DNA of 7,427 nucleotides from Halobacteriales archaeon QH_10_70_21 (GTDB taxonomy: Archaea; Halobacteriota; Halobacteria; Halobacteriales; Haloarculaceae): the NCBI GenBank assembly GCA_003021325.1, contig PXQM01000094.1:1-7427 (forward strand), read 5' to 3'. Below, in pieces: positions 1-3,496 of this stretch (its first letter is position 1; every line of letters begins with the position of its first letter). The notes beneath the pieces are model-generated. The model saw only the letters and a list, made by a program, of their open reading frames with translations. It searched no databases and had not been told where the DNA came from. The position numbers and the translations under genes are program-made.

Positions 1-6
1 ATCGGC

Positions 7-43
7 GTTCGGTGACGCTCGGACCGACCGAGTGTCACCGAAC
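7..43 (-). other. hairpin in 16S leader, likely part of precursor processing structure
   Basis: Arms at 7-22 and 28-43 are complementary apart from one central mismatch (A·C on the transcribed minus strand, positions 33 and 17), closing a five-base loop. The minus-strand arm begins GTTCGGTGAC. It lies just after the conserved GATGTTAGCC leader block, where other haloarchaeal leaders also carry a GGTGACA-containing helix. A role in folding or processing of the 16S precursor is inferred. Confidence 0.6.
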
Positions 44-134
44 TGCCAGGGCTAACATCAGATTCCATCTATACGGCGGACCGCAGGGGTGGAATCCTCA
101 TTTCCTTCGGACCTAATCGTAGTCCTCGATGGGT

Positions 135-140
135 CATAAA
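135..140 (-). promoter_or_regulatory. possible internal rRNA TATA box (TTTATG)
   Basis: The minus strand reads GGTGGGTTTATGACCCATCG. It is an AT-rich box in a symmetric GGGT/ACCC setting, downstream of the main promoter units and just before the conserved leader. It lacks the CCCT-N10-AGGG core of the others, so it may be a weak internal promoter or only a leader hairpin (GGGT at 141-144 pairing with ACCC at 131-134). Confidence 0.3.
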
Positions 141-271
141 CCCACCGGAACTCGACCGGTCCGTGAGTGAGGACGGGGTCGAACGCCCTCAACCACGTCG
201 CGTCTCGTCCGGCCACGACGGACCGGGGCGAGCGTCGGGACAGCAGCGTGCCGTCCCGACCTCCGTAATTA

Positions 272-308
272 GGTTCGAACGCCCTGATGCATATAAGGGC
301 ATCGAACC
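272..308 (-). promoter_or_regulatory. rRNA operon promoter unit, proximal
   Basis: Near-perfect inverted repeat. On the minus strand it reads GGTTCGATGCCCT, TATATGCATC, then AGGGCGTTCGAACC. The TATA-like box TTATAT is at 291-296, preceded by TTCGA and followed by the GGGCGTTCG block where haloarchaeal rRNA transcripts typically start. CCCT and AGGG are separated by exactly 10 bases, as in the two units upstream. Direction (leftward) follows from the box lying between TTCGATGCCC and the GGGCGTTCG start region, and from the 16S leader on the same strand. Confidence 0.8.
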
Positions 309-352
309 GAGACGACGCCGGAATGCGATTCAGCGCCGCCTTCGTACATCAA

Positions 353-384
353 CCGAAGCACCCTGTTACACTTAAGGGCGTCGG
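353..384 (-). promoter_or_regulatory. rRNA operon promoter unit, middle
   Basis: The minus strand reads CCGACGCCCTTAAGTGTAAC followed by AGGGTGCTTCGG. The TTAAGTG box is at 369-375. This is almost the textbook haloarchaeal rRNA promoter (TTCGACGCCCTTAAGTGTAA type, as described for Halobacterium and Haloferax), and it is the clearest single piece of evidence for the array. The core keeps the CCCT-N10-AGGG geometry, 79 bases from the proximal unit. Confidence 0.85.
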
Positions 385-428
385 ATTCTCCCTCGCCGGG
401 CGGGACCCTGGCGCGGTACGTACTTCGG

Positions 429-460
429 TTCGAGCGCCCTGTCGAACATAAGGGCGTCGA
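429..460 (-). promoter_or_regulatory. rRNA operon promoter unit, distal
   Basis: The minus strand reads TCGACGCCCTTATGTTCGAC followed by AGGGCGCTCGAA. The TATA-like TTATGTT is at 445-451. CGCCCT (435-440 on the plus strand) and AGGGCG (451-456) form an exact inverted repeat with a 10-base middle. It lies 76 bases upstream of the middle unit. Confidence 0.78.
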
Positions 461-465
461 TACGA

Positions 466-505
466 AACGGCCCAACGGGCCGTTCCGGTCGGGGCGTCAC
501 GCCCC
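466..505. repeat. two palindromes between promoter units
   Basis: AACGGCCC-AAC-GGGCCGTT (466-484) is a perfect 8-base inverted repeat with a three-base loop. GGGGCGT-C-ACGCCCC (491-505) is a perfect 7-base one. They lie just upstream of the distal promoter unit. If transcription starts at the degenerate unit at 522-555, both would be in the RNA. They could be binding sites or terminator-like stems; the sequence does not decide. Confidence 0.5.
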
Positions 506-521
506 GCGTCGTTCGCATCCG

Positions 522-555
522 TTTCGACGAGGGTGGGAGTGGTAAGCCCGTCGAA
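522..555 (-). promoter_or_regulatory. degenerate fourth rRNA promoter unit
   Basis: The minus strand reads TTCGACGGGCTTACCACTCC followed by CACCCTCGTCGAA. The outer arms TTCGACG (523-529) and CGTCGAA (549-555) are perfect inverted repeats, and the 10-base middle is kept. The box has become TTACCA and the CCCT/AGGG core has changed. It sits 94 bases beyond the distal unit. It is probably a weak or decayed copy of the promoter module, since outer symmetry is kept while the TATA element is poor. Confidence 0.5.
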
Positions 556-711
556 GTGAACCCACCACGTCACGCGATTTCATGCCGCTCGCTCCGTGCG
601 AGCCGCTCCCTCGCGAGCCGGCCACGGGCAGCGCGGCGCCCGCTCGCAACGCTGGCGCGCGCACCCCTCACGGGACGCCACTACATATGTCGAGTTTCAG
701 GTAGGAAGCTG

Positions 712-754
712 TCGCGCGGCTGGAAGTCGCATCTCGCGCGGCTGGAAGTCGCAT
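712..754. repeat. tandem repeat, 2 copies, period 22
   Basis: A 21-base unit starting TCGCGCGGCTGG and ending GAAGTCGCAT occurs identically at 712-732 and 734-754, separated by one base. It is followed by a partial third start (CATCTCGCGCG). There are too few copies for a CRISPR and no known element matches; replication slippage is a simple origin. Confidence 0.85.
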
Positions 755-760
755 TCATCT

Positions 761-776
761 CGCGCGTGCACGCGCG
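761..776. repeat. 16-base perfect palindrome
   Basis: CGCGCGTGCACGCGCG equals its own reverse complement. It lies between the two tandem repeats. It could be a protein site or a cruciform/Z-forming alternating purine-pyrimidine tract, or chance in GC-rich DNA. Confidence 0.6.
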
Positions 777-785
777 GTCAGGGCG

Positions 786-832
786 GTGAGGACCGCGCAC
801 TGCCGGCCGCGTGAGGACCGCGCACCGCCGGC
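786..832. repeat. tandem repeat, 2 copies, period 25
   Basis: GTGAGGACCGCGCA followed by YGCCGGC occurs at 786-807 and 811-832 with one difference (T801 versus C826). It is unrelated in sequence to the period-22 repeat close by. Confidence 0.8.
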
Positions 833-860
833 TACGGGGCGACGACGCATAGCCGTTCTG

Positions 861-865
861 AAAAA
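861..865 (-). terminator. T-run terminator of the MC1 gene
   Basis: Nine bases after the TAA of the MC1 gene the minus strand has GTTTTTC, a five-T run in an otherwise GC-rich stretch. It is flanked by partially complementary AGCC/GGCT ends (870-873 and 851-854 on the minus-strand reading). T-runs are the usual archaeal termination signal. Confidence 0.5.
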
Positions 866-874
866 CGTGGCTGC

Positions 875-1189
875 TTAGATTTCCTCGAGGTGCTCGATGC
901 CCTGTTTGGAGACGTTCGCCTCGGTGATCTCCTCGGGCATCCAGTCCGGGCTGTCGTCGGGAGCCGCCTCCTCCCAGGCCCAGCCCTCGTAGATGTGGAC
1001 CTTCTTCGTCCCCTTCTCGCGGAGCCGGAGGTCCTCGCGTTCGGCGTGCCGTTCGGTGTCGGCGGGGTCGAGCCGACGGGCCGCCTTCAGCGCCGCCTGT
1101 CGCGGTGTCCGTCCCGAGAAGACGCTCGTCTCGCTGCCGGTCGATTCGCGGAGCGCGAAGTTGCGCTTGTCGTCGTCGTCACGTGCCAT
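875..1189 (-). CDS. non-histone chromosomal protein MC1
   Basis: A 104-residue protein of the MC1 family, small monomeric archaeal DNA-bending proteins that compact the chromosome, known from Methanosarcina and haloarchaea. The family signature is complete: RNFALRE (9-15), TPRQAALKAARR (28-39), LRLREKGTKKVHIYEGW (54-70) and SPDWMPEEI (80-88), ending GIEHLEEI. W70 and W83 match the two tryptophans at the DNA-contact face of methanogen MC1. The acidic MARDDDDK start is a halophilic addition. Start choice: ATG at 1189 has a GGAGG at 1200-1204, ten bases upstream, and a TATA box at 1228-1234. A longer in-frame start at 1261 would lie upstream of that TATA box and is rejected. Stop is TAA, then a T-run. 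It is divergent from the AbrB-like gene. No hmf- or mc1-style symbol is assigned with confidence. Confidence 0.95.
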   Translation of the reverse strand: MARDDDDKRNFALRESTGSETSVFSGRTPRQAALKAARRLDPADTERHAEREDLRLREKGTKKVHIYEGWAWEEAAPDDSPDWMPEEITEANVSKQGIEHLEEI

Positions 1190-1227
1190 GGTTTGCTCTC
1201 CTCCGTGAGACAACTGCACACACGCCG

Positions 1228-1252
1228 TTATAAATATATCCCCCGAACGGGG
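1228..1252 (-). promoter_or_regulatory. MC1 gene promoter: TATA box with adjoining dyad
   Basis: The minus strand has ATATATTTATAA at 1239-1228, placing a start near 1202-1206, almost on the GGAGG ribosome site, so the untranslated leader is about 15 bases. Directly upstream, in the TFB-recognition position, is CCCCG-AA-CGGGG (1241-1252), a perfect inverted repeat that could be an operator. Confidence 0.7.
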
Positions 1253-1268
1253 TGTTTCCAACCGCCGC

Positions 1269-1276
1269 TTTATAAA
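1269..1276. promoter_or_regulatory. second TATA-like box TTTATAAA
   Basis: A perfectly palindromic AT box in the divergent gap, 40 bases from the MC1 TATA box. Being symmetric it could serve either strand: a second MC1 promoter (start near 1245) or a far-upstream plus-strand promoter (start near 1300, giving a leader of about 125 bases for the AbrB-like gene). Confidence 0.35.
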
Positions 1277-1377
1277 CGTCGCCCCCCGAGCGGACCGAAA
1301 ACCCGCCGACGGAGGGCGCTATTCCCCGTCGAACACCCCTCCTGCGCGCTCGCGCGCACCTCTGCCGGCGGCGCGCG

Positions 1378-1401
1378 CACGGTACACTTATGTGTCTCGT
1401 G
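1378..1401 (+). promoter_or_regulatory. promoter of the AbrB-like gene with centred dyad
   Basis: The TATA-type CTTATG (1387-1392) lies inside a 24-base dyad, CACG-GT-ACAC-TTAT-GTGT-CT-CGTG, with 16 of 20 arm positions symmetric. The predicted start is near 1415, giving a 5' leader of about ten bases before the ATG at 1426. A protein bound to this dyad would cover the TATA box, so repression is the natural reading. A dimeric AbrB-type product regulating itself is possible but only inferred. Confidence 0.55.
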
Positions 1402-1408
1402 TTGCGAA

Positions 1409-1425
1409 CGGGTCAACGTAACCCG
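1409..1425 (+). repeat. small inverted repeat abutting the AbrB-like start codon
   Basis: CGGGT (1409-1413) and ACCCG (1421-1425) form a five-base stem with a seven-base loop that ends directly before ATG. It falls on the predicted transcription start, so it may be a DNA site and not an RNA hairpin. Confidence 0.4.
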
Positions 1426-1623
1426 ATGGTGCGAAAGAAGAAGCTCAGCCCCAGTGGCGCCAAAGACGACGACGGGGAGTACCACAACGTCCACGTCAAC
1501 CTGCACGAGGACGAGCTCGCCGTGGCAGGCATGGAGATCGGCGACGAGGTCTTCGTCCGGGTTCGGGACGGGAAGATAATCATCCAGAAGGCCGACCCCG
1601 ACGAGGTCGAACACGACTTCTGA
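1426..1623 (+). CDS. small AbrB/SpoVT-like swapped-hairpin protein
   Basis: A 65-residue acidic protein with a basic start (MVRKKKLSPSG). Residues about 20-58 read NVHVNLHEDEL, then GMEIGDEVFVRVRDGKIII, the pattern of AbrB/MazE/SpoVT domains: alternating strands, GD turn, then a short strand ending in a basic residue. Such proteins are usually dimeric DNA-binding regulators or antitoxins. No toxin gene adjoins it, so an antitoxin role is unsupported, and a housekeeping regulator is more likely. A longer in-frame ATG at 1390 lies inside the TATA box, so the start at 1426 is preferred; no ribosome site is visible, as usual for short-leader haloarchaeal genes. pyrD follows 68 bases downstream on the same strand with its own promoter. 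Confidence 0.8.
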   Translation: MVRKKKLSPSGAKDDDGEYHNVHVNLHEDELAVAGMEIGDEVFVRVRDGKIIIQKADPDEVEHDF

Positions 1624-1660
1624 CACCGCATCACGCCGGCACCGCGTCGCAGACCAGGGT

Positions 1661-1668
1661 GCTTAAGC
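1661..1668 (+). promoter_or_regulatory. pyrD TATA box
   Basis: The palindromic GCTTAAGC is centred 27 bases upstream of the ATG at 1692. That distance puts the transcription start on the start codon, so pyrD is probably leaderless and can be transcribed independently of the small gene before it. Confidence 0.6.
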
Positions 1669-1691
1669 GTCTCGGACAGCCCCACTCGGTA

Positions 1692-2744
1692 ATGCCCCTC
1701 TACGACGCCGCCAAACCGCTTCTGTTCCGGCTGGACGCCGAGACCGCCCACCGGACCGTCCACGAACTGCTCGGCGCCGTCCAGGGAACGCGCCTCGAGG
1801 GGGTCGTCGCCGACCGCTACACCGTCGTCGACTCCCGGCTCCGGGTCGACGCCTTCGGCCAGCGCTTCCTCAACCCCGTCGGCGTCGCCGCCGGCTTCGA
1901 CAAGAACGCCGAGATTCCTGCGGCGCTGGCCGCGCTCGGATTCGGCCACGTCGAGGTGGGCGGCGTCACCGCCGAACCACAGGCCGGCAACCCCCGCCCG
2001 CGGCTGTTCCGCCTCCCGGCCGACCGGGCGCTCGTCAACCGCATGGGGTTCAACAACGACGGCGCCGACATCGTCGGCGAACGGCTCGCCGGGACCGACT
2101 GCAAGGTTCCACTCGGCGTCAACATCGGGAAGTCCAAGGCCAGCCCAAACGACGAGGCCGAGGACGACTACCTGTACACCTTCGAGCGCGTCCGCGAGGG
2201 CGGCGACTACTTCGTCGTCAACGTCTCCTCGCCGAACACGCCCGGACTGCGGGAGCTCCAGGGACGCGACCGTCTCGAGTCCATCCTCGGGACGCTGCAG
2301 GACGCCGGGGCCGACCCCCTCCTCGTGAAGCTCTCGCCGGACCTCGCCGAGGCCGCCGTCGAGGACGCCCTCGAGGTCGTCGACGACCTCGGGCTGGACG
2401 GCGTCATCGCCACGAACACCACCACCGACCGGCCGGACGCGCTCCGCGGGCAGGCCGCGAGCGAGGCGGGCGGCCTCTCCGGCGACCCCATCGAGGACCG
2501 GGCGACGAGCGTGGTCAGCTTCGTCGCCGAGCGCACCGACGCTCCCGTCGTCGGCGTCGGCGGCGTCTCCGACGCTCGCGGCGCCTACGAGAAGATACGC
2601 AACGGCGCCTCGGTCGTCCAGCTGTACACCGGCCTCGTCTACGAGGGTCCCGGCGTCGCCAGACGCATCAACCGGGGGCTGCTCGAACTGCTCGAGCGGG
2701 ACGGCTTCAACTCCGTCGAGGACGCCGTCGGCGCCGACCTGTAG
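1692..2744 (+). CDS. pyrD: dihydroorotate dehydrogenase (quinone), class 2
   Basis: A 350-residue FMN enzyme that oxidises dihydroorotate to orotate in de novo pyrimidine synthesis, passing electrons to quinone at the membrane. Class 2 features in order: an N-terminal helical segment (1-30) of the kind that forms the quinone tunnel; NPVGVAAGFDKNAE (61-74); the GGVTAEPQAGNPRPRLFRL block (90-108); NRMGFNND (116-123); NVSSPNTPGLR (177-187), in which Ser180 is the expected catalytic base (Ser, not Cys, separates class 2 from class 1); KLSPDL (213-218); ATNTTTDR (240-247); GGLSG (260-264); and the FMN-phosphate strand VGVGGVSD (287-294). Length is typical. An upstream in-frame GTG at 1659 precedes the TATA box, so the ATG at 1692 is chosen. 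Its 3' end overlaps the convergent hydrolase frame. Confidence 0.97.
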   Translation: MPLYDAAKPLLFRLDAETAHRTVHELLGAVQGTRLEGVVADRYTVVDSRLRVDAFGQRFLNPVGVAAGFDKNAEIPAALAALGFGHVEVGGVTAEPQAGNPRPRLFRLPADRALVNRMGFNNDGADIVGERLAGTDCKVPLGVNIGKSKASPNDEAEDDYLYTFERVREGGDYFVVNVSSPNTPGLRELQGRDRLESILGTLQDAGADPLLVKLSPDLAEAAVEDALEVVDDLGLDGVIATNTTTDRPDALRGQAASEAGGLSGDPIEDRATSVVSFVAERTDAPVVGVGGVSDARGAYEKIRNGASVVQLYTGLVYEGPGVARRINRGLLELLERDGFNSVEDAVGADL

Positions 2745-3435
2745 GACGCGGTGGCGGCGCCACTCTCGTCGGTCGCGTTCGCGTCGCCGACGAGCCACTC
2801 GCCGGTCGCCCGCGCCACGTCGGCCCGCATCGCCGCCGGGTCCCGCGGCGGCCCCGCCGCGCGCCGTGGCCCGTAGGCGCCGACCCCCGAGTGGGTGACC
2901 GCCTCGAGTTCGACGACCGTGGCGCCGTCGGGCAGCAGTCCCCGGCGTTCCCGTTCGGCCTCTGTGTCGATGACGGTGTCCTCGGCGCCGAGCACCGACA
3001 GCACCCGCAGGTCGGTCCCCGAGACGTCGTCGCAGTAGGCGGCGTGCAGCACCAGCCCCTCCGGGTCGGCGTCGGCGCCGGCCGCGTCCCGGGCGCCAGT
3101 ATCGCCAGGTTCAGTGGCATCTGCACGACGACGACCACGTCCCGGTCGACGACGATACCCGCGGCCGTCGGGGCGTAGCTCTCGTGGTTCACACGCGCGC
3201 CGGGGTAGTAGACCGGCCCGGTCGTCTCCGGCGTGAGAGGGCCGCTCCGGACGACCGTGGCGCCCTCGACCCGCGCTACGGTCACCGAGTCGTCGCTCTC
3301 GCCCGCTTCGACGGCGGCCTCGTCGGGACCGTGGCCGAACTCGAAGTAGGCCGCGGCGCCAGCGGCGGCCAGCAGGGTGGCACCAACGAGGGCCGCGAGG
3401 ACGGCCAGCGCGACGTTCCGGCGGGTCCACTCCAC
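2639..3435 (-). pseudogene. alpha/beta-hydrolase, membrane-anchored, disrupted by internal deletion and frameshift
   Basis: The first frame starts with GTG at 3435: an N-terminal membrane anchor (residues 7-32, LAVLAALVGATLLAAAGAAAY), then VYYPGARVNHESYAPTAAG (75-93) and VVVVQMPLNLAILAP (101-115). These match the first half of a known haloarchaeal/bacterial alpha/beta-hydrolase family. Coherence stops near 3091 and resumes in another frame from about 3080-3058: GLVLHAAYC, RVLSVLGAEDTVIDTEAE (expected acid Asp), VTHSGVGAYGP (expected His). The middle piece that normally holds the GHSLGG nucleophile elbow, about 35-40 codons, is absent. So catalytic Ser is missing and the frame is shifted. No stop follows the homologous C-terminus before the second frame enters pyrD; it ends at 2639, overlapping pyrD by 106 bases. 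A TTTTGT box at 3458-3463 suits leaderless expression. The left boundary is uncertain. Confidence 0.78.
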
Positions 3436-3454
3436 ACCGGGGGCGCACGTCGAC

Positions 3455-3472
3455 CCGACAAAACGCCGTCGG
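3455..3472 (-). promoter_or_regulatory. T-rich element between pheT and the hydrolase remnant
   Basis: On the minus strand CCGAC-GGCGTTTT-GTCGG. The TTTTGT (3458-3463) is centred about 26 bases before the GTG at 3435, fitting a TATA box for a leaderless transcript. The same T-run and flanking inverted repeat lie shortly after the pheT stop and could instead serve to end the pheST transcript. Confidence 0.4.
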
Positions 3473-3496
3473 CGAGGGGTCGGGGCGCTCGCCGAC

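Larger units (their letters stand above)
1..265 (-). other. 16S rRNA operon 5' leader (external transcribed spacer), partial
   Basis: Read on the minus strand, positions 101 to 44 match, from memory, the conserved leader that precedes 16S rRNA in Halobacterium and relatives: the block beginning ATGAGGATTCCACCCCTGCG, then GTCCGCCGTA, then TGGAATCTGATGTTAGCC. Within it GATTCCA (90-96) can pair with TGGAATC (61-67). It is followed by a strong hairpin at 7-43. The mature 16S 5' end (ATTCCGGTTGATCC type) is not in the window, so the gene should begin a short way beyond position 1. The leader would be made from the minus-strand promoters at 272-460. Its right boundary is my estimate of the most proximal start site. 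The identification rests on remembered sequence similarity plus the promoter array. Confidence 0.82.
561..870. other. gene-free stretch between rRNA promoters and the MC1 gene
   Basis: No open frame here looks like a protein: all are Arg/Ser/Ala-rich, lack a promoter, and do not carry the acidic composition of the neighbours. It contains a hairpin (GCTCGC at 587-592, GCGAGC at 598-603), the palindrome ACATATGT (683-690), two tandem repeats and a 16-base palindrome listed separately, and a T-run terminator. Confidence 0.6.

Noticed and set aside
272..555. Spaced inverted repeats as CRISPR or insertion-sequence ends
   Set aside because: Spacing is irregular (79, 76, 94) and each unit carries a TATA-like box of the haloarchaeal rRNA promoter type, next to the conserved 16S leader; promoters explain them better.
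163..789. Short open frames in the left 800 bases
   Set aside because: They overlap the rRNA promoters and leader or repeats, are Arg/Ser-rich, and have no promoter of their own.
712..832. Repeats as a CRISPR array
   Set aside because: Only two copies each, one- to three-base separation, no spacers and no cas genes.
890..1579. Plus-strand frame across the MC1 gene
   Set aside because: Antisense to the clear MC1 gene and passes through both promoters; not a gene.
1426..1623. Antitoxin half of a toxin-antitoxin pair
   Set aside because: The AbrB-like fold is common in antitoxins, but no toxin-like frame adjoins it; the neighbours are MC1 and pyrD.
1413..2798. 461-codon minus-strand open frame opposite pyrD
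   Set aside because: Antisense shadow of pyrD and the small gene before it: Val/Gly/Asp-rich, no domains and no promoter.
3059..3091. Simple one-base sequencing error in the hydrolase gene
   Set aside because: Restoring the frame would not bring back the missing nucleophile-elbow segment, so a real (or assembly-level) deletion is needed.
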